Shown here: positions 24,935 through 33,636 of the stretch, in pieces
Layout: each line of letters begins with the position of its first letter
Position numbering within the stretch: the stretch's first letter is position 1
Source: a bacterium
GTDB taxonomy: Bacteria > Actinomycetota > Acidimicrobiia > Spongiisociales > JAENVV01
Reading direction: 5' to 3'
DNA length: 53,641 bases
Assembly: GCA_024641305.1 (NCBI GenBank)
Contig: JAHEDI010000024.1
Coordinates: forward strand, 1-53,641
Made by a program: the position numbers and the translations under genes
Notes under the pieces: model-generated
Databases searched by the model: none
What the model was told of the DNA's origin: nothing
The model's input: the letters and a program-made list of their open reading frames with translations, nothing else

Positions 24935-26467
24935 GTGGATAGCGAGAGTCCCGCCCTCCGACGGGAGGTTCTCGCCGTTCTCTCGATCGCCCTCCAGGCC
25001 CCCGCCAACCGCCCGACCGACCGGGCACTCCGCCGATTGGGGCGGGCCTCCTCGGACGATCCAGCGGCCGACGCCATCCGGCTGGCGATGGAGAAACCGG
25101 GACGTCTCACGGGCAGCCTGCCTGTACCGACTTCCGATGCCGATGCAGCGTTGGCTCTGAGTGCCTTGAGCCAACGAAAACGCCTCATCCTGCTCCTCCA
25201 TCACGGACGGCATTGGGATGAGGCACGCATCGCCAGGGCGCTAGGGGCCCCCCACGGCGCCGGCGACCTACAAGATGCCGAGGCGACCGTTTCCCCGGAG
25301 CTCAGGCCCCGATTGGCCTGGGAGATCGACCAGCAGCTCCGGACCATCGTCCTCGCCGAGCCTCCAAACCGATCGGTCCGCCTCATCAAAGGCTTTGTCG
25401 CCCTCGTCGTGGGGGTGGGGGTAATTCTCGCGTTCCTGGCGTTTACCCGGGCCGATATCGACCGGCCGGACCTCATCCAACTGCGTCCGGGCGGCCTGGT
25501 CAGGGCTGACTCGGAGGGCGAACTCACCAGACTGATCGAGGAGCAGGTTTCCGTCGCCAAGGTGACGCCAGACAGTGCCATTCTTTATCAATTTACGGGC
25601 GGGCCGGGAGTGGCGGGGGGTTCCATCTGGTACAGCCCCCGACCCGGAGAACGGGCCGGCCAGTTGGTCAGCAAAACCGGTGGCGCTCTCGGGTGGGTAG
25701 AACCCGAATACCTACCCGCCGAACTGAACGCCACCCATCGGTACGCCATCGCCATCACCGAAGATACCAACACCGACTCAAGCGGGAACACCACCACCAC
25801 CCACTGGATTGTGCTCATTGATCCAGAAACCGGAACGCAGACCCAAGTCGCTGATCTCGGTGAATCGAGCGGAGACGGAGAGTCATCGACCGGAGGTGTC
25901 AAGCCGGTATTCGCGTCGTATGGCGGACCGCGGGTACTGGTTTGGATGATGGATGCGGTGGGCCTTGAGTCGCTGCCGTCAGATGAACTATCCGACTGCG
26001 GAAGATGGCTCTTGTTCGACCTCAACGGAACCGAATTGCCCACTCCCGGACCTGTTCTTACGTGCGACCGGACCGCAACGTCAGTAAGCGTGCCCACGTT
26101 GAACCCGACGGGAACCCGACTGATGTGGCTGGAAACCACCGGCACCATGGCCAGCGACAACCCCCCACGCGAAGGCTGGCTCTCGACTCAATCAACTGTT
26201 CTGAGGGTGCTGGATCTTGAAAACAAAAGACAGTTTTCCGCTCCCCTCACCACGATCGACCAACCAACGTTCTGGGCCCAGTTCACCATGTATTCGCAAC
26301 AGACGGGCACCCTGTTCATCGACAGCCAGGACGACGTCGCGGTGGTATCCATCGGCATCTGGAATCCTGAGGTATCGATACACAGCTACACCACGTACCT
26401 CGTCGACCTCGTCGGCGAACGGATCGAAACCTCGGCCACTGACGGCCCGGTGACATTCGGTCACTGA
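24935..26467 (+). CDS. Single-pass membrane protein with sigma region 4-like cytoplasmic segment and outer beta-rich domain
   Basis: 510 aa from GTG 24935; an upstream ATG inside the lipoprotein gene is less likely. Seen: a cytoplasmic part of about 150 residues whose segment 78-104 (LSQRKRLILLLHHGRHWDEARIARALG, given here only for its pattern) looks like the helix-turn-helix entry of sigma-70 region 4. One transmembrane helix follows at about 152-171, then a 335-residue outer region rich in strands with phrases like IVLIDPETGTQTQVADLG and TLNPTGTRLMWLETT, as in TolB-type propellers. The layout is that of a membrane-bound sensor or anti-sigma-like regulator. The sigma resemblance is by eye only. 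Confidence 0.65.
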   Translation: MDSESPALRREVLAVLSIALQAPANRPTDRALRRLGRASSDDPAADAIRLAMEKPGRLTGSLPVPTSDADAALALSALSQRKRLILLLHHGRHWDEARIARALGAPHGAGDLQDAEATVSPELRPRLAWEIDQQLRTIVLAEPPNRSVRLIKGFVALVVGVGVILAFLAFTRADIDRPDLIQLRPGGLVRADSEGELTRLIEEQVSVAKVTPDSAILYQFTGGPGVAGGSIWYSPRPGERAGQLVSKTGGALGWVEPEYLPAELNATHRYAIAITEDTNTDSSGNTTTTHWIVLIDPETGTQTQVADLGESSGDGESSTGGVKPVFASYGGPRVLVWMMDAVGLESLPSDELSDCGRWLLFDLNGTELPTPGPVLTCDRTATSVSVPTLNPTGTRLMWLETTGTMASDNPPREGWLSTQSTVLRVLDLENKRQFSAPLTTIDQPTFWAQFTMYSQQTGTLFIDSQDDVAVVSIGIWNPEVSIHSYTTYLVDLVGERIETSATDGPVTFGH

Positions 26468-26517
26468 CCCGCCATGAACCTTGCCGATTTTTGGCACCCG
26501 GACCGGACCTGGCTGGG

Positions 26518-26523
26518 TAGCTT
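26518..26523 (+). promoter_or_regulatory. TAGCTT -10 box of the CocE-type hydrolase
   Basis: TAGCTT, 6-nt spacer, GTG start at 26530, no Shine-Dalgarno. Confidence 0.5.
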
Positions 26524-26529
26524 TACCTG

Positions 26530-28491
26530 GTGCAGGACTCCAACCATTACCCGGTTTCCATCAATCGACGGGTCTTCGTCGAAATGACCGATGGCGTACG
26601 GATCGCCCTCACGACGTATCTGCCGGACGCGCCCAACGACGGACCATTTCCTGCCATCGTCGAATCGCTTCCCTACCGAAAAGACGATGACTGCACCGCC
26701 CGCGATTACTCCACCTATGCCTACATGGCATCACGGGGCATGGCCGGCGTTCGGATCGACATCCGCGGCACCGGAGCGTCAACGGGGATCATCAACGACG
26801 AATACCTACCCATCGAGCAATCCGACAACCTCGAGATCCTCGCATGGCTGGAGCATCAAGACTGGTGCACAGGCAACATCGGAATGTGGGGAATCTCCTG
26901 GGGTGGATTCAGTTCTTTACAGACCGCCATGCTGCGACCACCCCAGCTCAAGGCGATAGCTGCGATGCACGCCACCCACGATCGCTTCGCTTGTGATGTC
27001 CATTATGTCGGCGGCTCACTGCACGCCGCCGAACAGGTCGACTGGCCCCCATCCATGATCTCAAGTAACGCCCTCCCCCCCGACCCGGACATCTTTGGCG
27101 ACGGATGGTACGAAGAGTGGATCAGACGGCTGGAAGGGACCCCTCAATGGCCTCTGGAATGGCTGAGACATCAGAATCGAGACGACTACTGGATGCATGG
27201 ATCGCCGAGCGCCGACTACGCCGCCATCGAGTGCCCGACCCTCCTCATCGGGGGCTGGCTGGACGGTTACGTCGACGGAATGCTCGACATGGCCACCCAC
27301 CTGTCCTGTCCGACGAGAACGCTCATCGGGCCATGGGGACATCATCGACCTGCCACCGGCATTCCCGGCCCGACCTACGACCATCTCGACCTGATGGCCC
27401 GATGGTTCGGCCATCACTTGCGGGGCGATGACAACGGCGTCATGGACATGGCCCCGGTGACGGCCTTCATCCGGACCGACCCGCCCTATGACGACACAGA
27501 AGTCAACGGATACTGGCGAACCGAATCCGCCTGGCCACCGCCGGACAAAACTGAATGGAGTACCTCACTGGCGGATCTGAGCGAAAGTGGTACCACCTGG
27601 AACGGACCGCAGTGGGTCGGAGCTCACGCTCCAGCCTGGGATCGATCGGGGGTGACCAGCACCGATTCGAGCCGGGACGACGCTGTATCACTGACCTTCA
27701 CCACCGAGCCTTTCGCCGTTCCGCTTGAGATTCTGGGCAGTCCCGAAGTCGAGCTCTGCGTCACGACCGACCAGCCCTTCGGTCTGGTGTCTGTACGGCT
27801 ATTGGTCATCGACCCTGACGGCTCAGGACACTTGATCTGCCGGGGAAACCGGAACCTGACGTTCCCACTCGATCTTTCGGACCCTCAGCCTCCTCAGCCA
27901 GGGCGTCAAATGTCGATCAGATTCACATTGATGGCGACATCTTCGGTGGTTCCCTCCGGCTCACGACTCCGACTTTCGATCTCCGGGGCCGACTTCCCGG
28001 TGGTCTGGCCACCGCATGGACGGTTCACCCTCGGGATCATCCCGGAGAAGTCGCGATTGGTCCTTCCGACCATGCCCGTCGGACGCCCTGACCACCGGGT
28101 TGAAATGGCTCCTTTTGACCAGCCACCAATCCCCCCCGTGGAGTTTCTCGACGATGAAGACACATGGACGGTTGAGTCCGAACATGGCGAGACAGCCTTC
28201 CGGCGCCACGTCACAAATCGGCAGTTCCAGCCCGATCGCGATAACCTCACGTACGCCTCGGATCAGTCATGGGAGGTGACCGTCAGCGATCTTGATCCCG
28301 CCTCTACCACCGTCCGGTCAACGTCAGAGCTGACATTGAGCCGACCGGGCTGGGAGGTCAAGACGGCAGGCTCTCTGGAGATCCGCGGCGCTGGAGAATT
28401 CCAGGTCGCCATCGAACTAACCGCCATGCATAACGGCACCCAGATCTGGCAGAAGTCCTGGCTCGAAAACATCCCGCGGGAGTGGGCATGA
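26530..28491 (+). CDS. CocE/NonD-type hydrolase, X-Pro dipeptidyl-peptidase (S15) family
   Basis: 653 aa. Seen: N-terminal alpha/beta hydrolase with VEMTDGVRIALTTYLPD, ESLPYRKDD, GVRIDIRGTGAS, nucleophile Ser in GMWGISWGGF (about residue 120), a helical cap, active-site His in LIGPWGHHRP, and a C-terminal jelly-roll domain (from about residue 380) with LTFTTEPFAVPLEILGSPEVEL, the standard three-domain layout of CocE and S15 enzymes. Substrates range from Xaa-Pro peptides to esters and amides. No signal peptide. The GTG start is backed by the TAGCTT box. Its neighbours (Rieske, oxidase, Opp) suggest a catabolic role. Confidence 0.9.
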   Translation: MQDSNHYPVSINRRVFVEMTDGVRIALTTYLPDAPNDGPFPAIVESLPYRKDDDCTARDYSTYAYMASRGMAGVRIDIRGTGASTGIINDEYLPIEQSDNLEILAWLEHQDWCTGNIGMWGISWGGFSSLQTAMLRPPQLKAIAAMHATHDRFACDVHYVGGSLHAAEQVDWPPSMISSNALPPDPDIFGDGWYEEWIRRLEGTPQWPLEWLRHQNRDDYWMHGSPSADYAAIECPTLLIGGWLDGYVDGMLDMATHLSCPTRTLIGPWGHHRPATGIPGPTYDHLDLMARWFGHHLRGDDNGVMDMAPVTAFIRTDPPYDDTEVNGYWRTESAWPPPDKTEWSTSLADLSESGTTWNGPQWVGAHAPAWDRSGVTSTDSSRDDAVSLTFTTEPFAVPLEILGSPEVELCVTTDQPFGLVSVRLLVIDPDGSGHLICRGNRNLTFPLDLSDPQPPQPGRQMSIRFTLMATSSVVPSGSRLRLSISGADFPVVWPPHGRFTLGIIPEKSRLVLPTMPVGRPDHRVEMAPFDQPPIPPVEFLDDEDTWTVESEHGETAFRRHVTNRQFQPDRDNLTYASDQSWEVTVSDLDPASTTVRSTSELTLSRPGWEVKTAGSLEIRGAGEFQVAIELTAMHNGTQIWQKSWLENIPREWA

Positions 28492-28517
28492 CGACCGCTT
28501 CCCCTTCCTTTCCCCGG

Positions 28518-28523
28518 TAGCCT
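28518..28523 (+). promoter_or_regulatory. TAGCCT -10 box of the Rieske-oxidase operon
   Basis: TAGCCT, 6-nt spacer, ATG at 28530; no Shine-Dalgarno. Leaderless pattern. Confidence 0.55.
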
Positions 28524-28529
28524 CTGGCC

Positions 28530-29630
28530 ATGGAATCCACGCTCCGCCGCGACCAGTACATCGGTTCCGAATGGTTCGATCGAGAGCGAGAAGAGGTCTT
28601 CACCAACCAGTGGTTCTGCGTTGGTAGAAAGGACGAACTCCCCGCTCCTGGCGATCATCTGGTTTGTGACGTGGTGGGCGACAGCATTCTGATTACGAGG
28701 ACGAGGGACGGTTCCCTATCGGCGTATGCGAACCTGTGTCGCCATCGCGGTAGCCAGCTCTCCCTCGCTCCTGGCAAACCCACCCAAACCTCGATCGGCC
28801 CGTCTGGAACCTTCCACGGATCAATTCAATGCGCCTACCACGCCTGGACGTATTCGCTGAATGGTCGACTCCGCTCCGCTCCCTTCCTGGACGAAACCGA
28901 TGGCCTCCGCAAGGATGAACTTCCCTTGCACCCGGTGGGAATCGAGACCTGGGGTGGATTCATCTGGATCCATCTGGAACCGGAGAAATCGACCCCGATC
29001 GCCACCCAGTTCCAGGAGTCCCAGGGCTACCTTGCGAGCTATCCGTTGAGCGACCTTCGCTCCGCCTTCCGAATCGTCTATCAGGTGTCAGCCAACTGGA
29101 AGGCCATCGTCGAGAACTTCAATGAGTGTTACCACTGCGGCCCCGTGCATCCTGAACTGTCCGAGCTTGTCCCCGCTTTCAAACAACGCGGCGGTTCAGA
29201 ACTGAATTGGGAGAAGGGCATCCCCCATCGAGAAGGAGCCTGGACCTTCACTCGGTCCGGAACGTCCAATCGCGCTCCCTTTCCCGGCCTGACCCAGGAC
29301 GAAATCGCTCGCCACAAAGGTCAGCTTATCTATCCGAACTTGATGCTGAGTCTGTCCGCAGACCACATCGCAGCCTTCACCTTATGGCCCCACTCGGCAG
29401 GGTCAACTTCGGTCGTATGCGACTTCCTATTCCATCGCGACGAAATCACCCAGGAGACATTTGACCCCTCCGATGCGGTCGAGTTCTGGGACATGGTCAA
29501 TCGGCAAGATTGGACGGTGTGCGAAAGCGTGCAGAGGGGCATGCAATCCCGATTCTTCACGACGGGATTTTATGCGCCCATGGAGGATTACTCCATGGAC
29601 ATCCGGCGATACCTCGACAGCTTGATGTGA
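28530..29630 (+). CDS. Rieske [2Fe-2S] non-heme iron oxygenase alpha subunit, probable N-demethylase
   Basis: 366 aa. Seen: Rieske domain with cluster ligands Cys70-x-His72 in NLCRHRGSQL and Cys101-x2-His104 in CAYHAWTY. The gap of 28 residues between the pairs is longer than the usual 15-20. The catalytic domain has the mononuclear iron motif NFNECYHCGPVHPEL (His-x4-His) near residue 195. The pattern is closest, as recalled, to quaternary-amine demethylases (glycine betaine GbcA, stachydrine Stc2). The overlapping next gene is a sarcosine oxidase-like enzyme, which would remove a further N-methyl group. No ferredoxin reductase partner is encoded nearby, so electrons must come from elsewhere. 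Confidence 0.88.
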   Translation: MESTLRRDQYIGSEWFDREREEVFTNQWFCVGRKDELPAPGDHLVCDVVGDSILITRTRDGSLSAYANLCRHRGSQLSLAPGKPTQTSIGPSGTFHGSIQCAYHAWTYSLNGRLRSAPFLDETDGLRKDELPLHPVGIETWGGFIWIHLEPEKSTPIATQFQESQGYLASYPLSDLRSAFRIVYQVSANWKAIVENFNECYHCGPVHPELSELVPAFKQRGGSELNWEKGIPHREGAWTFTRSGTSNRAPFPGLTQDEIARHKGQLIYPNLMLSLSADHIAAFTLWPHSAGSTSVVCDFLFHRDEITQETFDPSDAVEFWDMVNRQDWTVCESVQRGMQSRFFTTGFYAPMEDYSMDIRRYLDSLM

Positions 29631-30790
29631 CGGACTACCGGTTCATCGTTCTCGGTCTCGGAGGGATCGGCAGCGCCGCCACGTATTGGGCTTCGCGACA
29701 GTTGGGAGATGAAGTACTCGGGATCGAGCAGTTCTCTCTCGGTCACCCCAACGGGGGATCCGAAGACCACAGTCGGATCATCCGCCTCTCCTATCACACC
29801 CCCGGATACGTCAGGCTCGCCCAGTCTGCATACGATTCGTGGGTTGCCGTTGAACAGGATTCCCAAGAACAGCTCATCCTTCGAACCGGAGGACTCGACC
29901 TCGCCCCCCAACAGGCCGCGATCGGCCTTGACGACTTTCGAGCCTCCCTGGCAGCGTGCGACGTGCCATTCGATGACCTGACGGCGTCGGAGGTAATGGC
30001 GGAATGGCCCCAATGGCACCTGCCCGAAGATGCGACCGCTCTGTATCAAGCCCAAACCGGCATCGTCATGGCGTCAAAAGCCAACACCGTGCATCGGGAC
30101 CTCGCCAGAAGGAATGGAGCCAGACTCCTGGAGAACCAGGAGATTCTCTCCGTCAGCGAACATGACGGCGAAGTAATCGTGACCACGACCGAACGCAGGT
30201 ACTCGGCTGAAAGCCTGATCATCGCCGCCGGGGCCTGGAGCAACCAGGTTCTGGGCCATCTCGGGGTCACGTTCCCGCTCGAAGTCACGCTCGAACAGGT
30301 GGTCTACTTGAAGCCGCAGTCGCCGGAGGCTTTTGCACCGGACCGGTTCCCGGTTTGGATATGGATGACCCTGCCTGCCCTTTATGGCTTTCCGATTTTT
30401 GGAGAACCGGCGGCCAAGGTCGCCTGGGACCGCTGCGAAATCGTCACCGATCCAGACAGCCGGAGCCATGCGCCCAGGACAGACGTAACCTCGACCATCG
30501 AGCAGTTCACCGCGGCCCATTTGCCGGATCTGAACGGCGGTGTCCACCTCGCCAAGACCTGCCTGTACACACTCACGCCGGATCGTGACTTCGTCATCGA
30601 TCGTGTGCCGGGAACCGATAGGGTGTTCACGGCCATCGGCGCCGGCCATGCCTATAAGTTCGCGTCACTGATCGGGAGCATCCTGGTCGATCTGGCGATT
30701 GACGGAACTACGGGCCACGACATCAGCCCATTCAGGTCAGATCGGGCGATTCTGCGAGACCCGAACCCGGTCCGGAACTACCTGATCTGA
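29627..30790 (+). CDS. Monomeric sarcosine oxidase/N-methylamino acid oxidase-like flavoprotein
   Basis: 387 aa from GTG 29627, overlapping the Rieske stop as GTGA. Seen: FAD-binding fold VLGLGGIGSAATYWASRQLG at residues 8-27 (split here as GLGGIGSA then ATYW), HSRIIRLSY, and IIAAGAWSNQVLGHLG. KTCLYTLTPDRDFVID also matches the segment carrying the Cys that covalently holds FAD in monomeric sarcosine oxidase. The family oxidises the N-methyl group or the C-N bond of sarcosine, N-methyltryptophan or pipecolate, giving hydrogen peroxide. Behind a Rieske demethylase it probably finishes demethylation of a betaine-type or N-methyl amino acid compound. Confidence 0.88.
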   Translation: MTDYRFIVLGLGGIGSAATYWASRQLGDEVLGIEQFSLGHPNGGSEDHSRIIRLSYHTPGYVRLAQSAYDSWVAVEQDSQEQLILRTGGLDLAPQQAAIGLDDFRASLAACDVPFDDLTASEVMAEWPQWHLPEDATALYQAQTGIVMASKANTVHRDLARRNGARLLENQEILSVSEHDGEVIVTTTERRYSAESLIIAAGAWSNQVLGHLGVTFPLEVTLEQVVYLKPQSPEAFAPDRFPVWIWMTLPALYGFPIFGEPAAKVAWDRCEIVTDPDSRSHAPRTDVTSTIEQFTAAHLPDLNGGVHLAKTCLYTLTPDRDFVIDRVPGTDRVFTAIGAGHAYKFASLIGSILVDLAIDGTTGHDISPFRSDRAILRDPNPVRNYLI

Positions 30791-30800
30791 CAAATCAGGA

Positions 30801-31787
30801 TCAAGCCCCGACTGACCCATCTTCGGGTTCGCCATCCGCAGCAACGGCCCAACAAGCGACCGACCAGGTAGCCGAAGAGTCCAGTTGATCCGGATCCTCA
30901 GTGATGCAGCGGCTGGCAACTTCATCCGGGAGAGTCCCCGACTGGAACAGAGGACAACGAGGATGGAAGCGGCACCCAACCGGGATTCGGCGCGAATCCG
31001 GGATCTCTCCGGTGAGAATCTGCTGTTCCATCCGGGTTGTTTCCGGAACCACCGACAGGAGCGCCCGGGTATAGGGGTGTTTCGGCGAACCGAGGATCCG
31101 CTCGGTCGGTCCCAGTTCGACGATCCGTCCCAGGTACATGACCGCCACCCGATCGGCGATATTCCAGGCGAGACCAAGATCATGGGTCACGACCAGGATT
31201 GACAGACCGGTCTCACCGACGAGATCGAGCATGAGCGCCAGGATCTCGCCCCGGATCGAGGCATCGAGACTCGCAACCGGTTCGTCTGCCAGCAGAAGAT
31301 CAGGTTCCATGACCATGGCGCCAGCGATCACGACCCGCTGTCGTTGTCCGCCCGATATCTGGTGCGGATACATCGGGAAAAACCGTTCCGGAGGTCGTAG
31401 GCCCGCTCGAGAAAGGGCCCGGGCCACTCTGGCCGCTTCGTCCTTGGATTCCTTCCGAATCCGCAAGCCTTCTGCAACGATCTCATAGATCGTCTGACGA
31501 GGATTGAGGGCACCAGTCGGATCCTGGAAGATCATCTGGACACCCCGATTGCCTCGCGATCGATCCGACCCTGTCGGCCGATCACCTGACGCTGGGGTAT
31601 GCGTGATTTGGCCGGACGTCACCGACTGCAACCCTTGAATGGCCCGGATCAACGTCGTCTTACCGGAGCCTGACTCGCCGACGAGCGCCAGGACTTCGCC
31701 CGGCTTGACATCGACCGAAACTCCATCGACGGCGCGCGACGGACCGAAGCGGACAGATACATCCGTGAGAGAAACGATGGCGCTCAT
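30801..31787 (-). CDS. oppF: Oligopeptide/dipeptide ABC transporter ATPase (OppF/DppF type)
   Basis: 328 aa. Seen: Walker [10 protein letters not shown] (residues 38-46), signature SGGQRQRV, Walker [13 protein letters not shown], switch His in VVTHDLG, then the oligo_HPY extension with [13 protein letters not shown], whose cysteines characterise OppD/OppF proteins. It is an energising subunit for peptide import together with the OppD-like ATPase directly upstream (4-bp overlap). Last gene of a five-gene minus-strand operon oppA-B-C-D-F; its stop is 10 bp from the stop of the convergent oxidase gene. Confidence 0.93.
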   Translation of the reverse strand: MSAIVSLTDVSVRFGPSRAVDGVSVDVKPGEVLALVGESGSGKTTLIRAIQGLQSVTSGQITHTPASGDRPTGSDRSRGNRGVQMIFQDPTGALNPRQTIYEIVAEGLRIRKESKDEAARVARALSRAGLRPPERFFPMYPHQISGGQRQRVVIAGAMVMEPDLLLADEPVASLDASIRGEILALMLDLVGETGLSILVVTHDLGLAWNIADRVAVMYLGRIVELGPTERILGSPKHPYTRALLSVVPETTRMEQQILTGEIPDSRRIPVGCRFHPRCPLFQSGTLPDEVASRCITEDPDQLDSSATWSVACWAVAADGEPEDGSVGA

Positions 31788-32746
31788 ATCAACACGCAGG
31801 CGGCTTCCCGGCCCTGACCGGATGAACGCAGATCTGGTTCGATGGTGCGACAGCGGTCTTCAGCGAGCGGACAACGGGGATGGAACGGACATCCCGACGG
31901 GAGAGCGCCCGGGGTGGGAGGATCGCCCGCCAAACCCGACGGCGCCTTCCGGGAAGCTGGATCGCCAATGGTGGGAAAGGCTGCGGCCAACGCCTTCGTG
32001 TACGGATGGGTGGCATTCTGAAAGACGTCCATGCTCGGCCCCTGCTCAACAATCCGACCGGCGTACATGATCGCGAGACGATCGGCGACACAGGTGAGCA
32101 CCGAAAGGTCGTGAGTGATAAAGATGAGACTCAGCGAACTCTCCTCCCGCAACTCGGCAATGAGCGCCAAAACCTGCGCCTGGACCATAAGGTCCAAAGC
32201 GGTCGTTGGTTCGTCGGCGATCAGTAACTGCGGGTCGCACGCGAGAGCCATCGCTATGAGAACTCTCTGCCGTTGACCTCCGGAGAGCTGATGTGGATAG
32301 GCCTCCAGAAGATTCGCCGAAAGCCCTACCCGTTCGAACAGTTGACGGCTTCGGACCCGCGCCTCATCGTCGGATGCGACCGTCTCGTGGACGTGCATTG
32401 GCTCACGGACCTGTCTTCCGGCCGTCTGCACCGGATTCAACGCGTGAAGCGCACCCTGGAAAACGATTGCGCCAGTCGTCCACCTGACGGCACGCAGACC
32501 TCCCGGCGACAAGGCGAACAGATCCTGGCCGTCGATGGTCACCTCCCCTGACGTGACCGTCCCCTCCGGCAGTAGCCGGAGCAAGGAGTTGGCCAGCGTG
32601 GATTTCCCGCATCCCGACTCACCGGCCAGACCAAGAGACTCACCAACAGCTAGATCAAACGAAACACCCCGGACGGCAGGCACAAGACCCGCCGACGAGT
32701 TGTACGTGATCGTCAGATCCTTAACTGAAAGCACCGGCCAGCTCAT
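31784..32746 (-). CDS. oppD: Oligopeptide/dipeptide ABC transporter ATPase (OppD/DppD type)
   Basis: 320 aa. Seen: VPAVRGVSFDLAVGESLGLAGESGCGKST (Walker A GESGCGKST), signature [15 protein letters not shown], Walker B LLIADEPTTALD, FITHDLSV, and the C-terminal PSGCPFHPRCPLAEDRC oligo_HPY motif. It pairs with the OppF-like ATPase, overlapping its start by 4 bp, and with the upstream OppC permease, also by 4 bp. The transported peptide type is unknown; the adjoining peptidases suggest imported peptides are broken down at once. Confidence 0.93.
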   Translation of the reverse strand: MSWPVLSVKDLTITYNSSAGLVPAVRGVSFDLAVGESLGLAGESGCGKSTLANSLLRLLPEGTVTSGEVTIDGQDLFALSPGGLRAVRWTTGAIVFQGALHALNPVQTAGRQVREPMHVHETVASDDEARVRSRQLFERVGLSANLLEAYPHQLSGGQRQRVLIAMALACDPQLLIADEPTTALDLMVQAQVLALIAELREESSLSLIFITHDLSVLTCVADRLAIMYAGRIVEQGPSMDVFQNATHPYTKALAAAFPTIGDPASRKAPSGLAGDPPTPGALPSGCPFHPRCPLAEDRCRTIEPDLRSSGQGREAACVLI

Positions 32747-33636
32747 CGTGCCTGCCCGAGACGCGGATCGGCGATCTCTTCAAGGGTTCTTCCTATCAAG
32801 GTGAACGCCAGCACGACCGCCAGAATGCCGACGCCGGCCGGAAGGAAGTACCACCAGGCGTTCCTGACCATCGCTCCGTTGACGAACGCTTCTTCGAGCG
32901 TCTTGCCCCATGAGGCCGACGAAGGATCTCCGAGGCCAAGAAATGAGAGGGTCGTTTCGGTCAGGATGGAAATCGGCACTGCCAGCGTGGCGTTGGCCAG
33001 GATCAGCCCACTCACATTGGGGAGGATGTGACGGGCGACCAGATGCGCGTTACCCGCCCCGAGCGACCGCGACCGGTCAACGAATAGCCTTTGTTTCACG
33101 GTGAGCACCTGCGCCCTGAGCAATCGAGCGGTAGACGGCCATGACGTGACTCCGATGACCAAAATAATGTTCCACACGTTCCGGCCAAGGATGGAGGCCA
33201 GGACGATGGCCAGGGGCAGGAAAGGGATGACGAGAAACCATTCGGTGATTCGCATGAGGACCGAATCGATGCGGCCGCCAACAAAGCCGGAAATGATTCC
33301 GACCACCGACCCGATCGAGATCGTCAAGACCGTGGCAGCCAAACCAACAAAGAGGCTGACTCGCGACCCCCAGACGAACTGAACCCACACAGACCGACGG
33401 AGATGGTCGGTGCCGAGGACTCCGAACGTCCCTGGAGCTGCCCACTGCGGGTTTCCCTGGGCGCGTGCAAACACCGGGTTCAGTTCGCGAACGTCAGCCA
33501 GGAGCGGCGCCGCCAACGCCACAATCACGAACACGAGAAGCACGGCAAAACCGATCACCCCCGGCCTCGAATTACGGAACTGCGTCAGGACCCGCCGGGC
33601 GGTTGCCCTTCTTCTCTGCATGGCCAGACTGGTCAT
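32743..33636 (-). CDS. oppC: Oligopeptide ABC transporter permease (OppC/DppC family)
   Basis: 297 aa. Seen: N-terminal basic tail, first membrane helix (about residues 26-48), FGVLGTDHLRRSVWVQFVWGSRVSL (the OppC hallmark in the form GTDHLRRS), further membrane helices, and the ATPase-contact loop VDRSRSLGAGNAHLVARHILPN. Overlaps oppB and oppD by 4 bp. It forms the channel with OppB. Confidence 0.92.
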   Translation of the reverse strand: MTSLAMQRRRATARRVLTQFRNSRPGVIGFAVLLVFVIVALAAPLLADVRELNPVFARAQGNPQWAAPGTFGVLGTDHLRRSVWVQFVWGSRVSLFVGLAATVLTISIGSVVGIISGFVGGRIDSVLMRITEWFLVIPFLPLAIVLASILGRNVWNIILVIGVTSWPSTARLLRAQVLTVKQRLFVDRSRSLGAGNAHLVARHILPNVSGLILANATLAVPISILTETTLSFLGLGDPSSASWGKTLEEAFVNGAMVRNAWWYFLPAGVGILAVVLAFTLIGRTLEEIADPRLGQAR

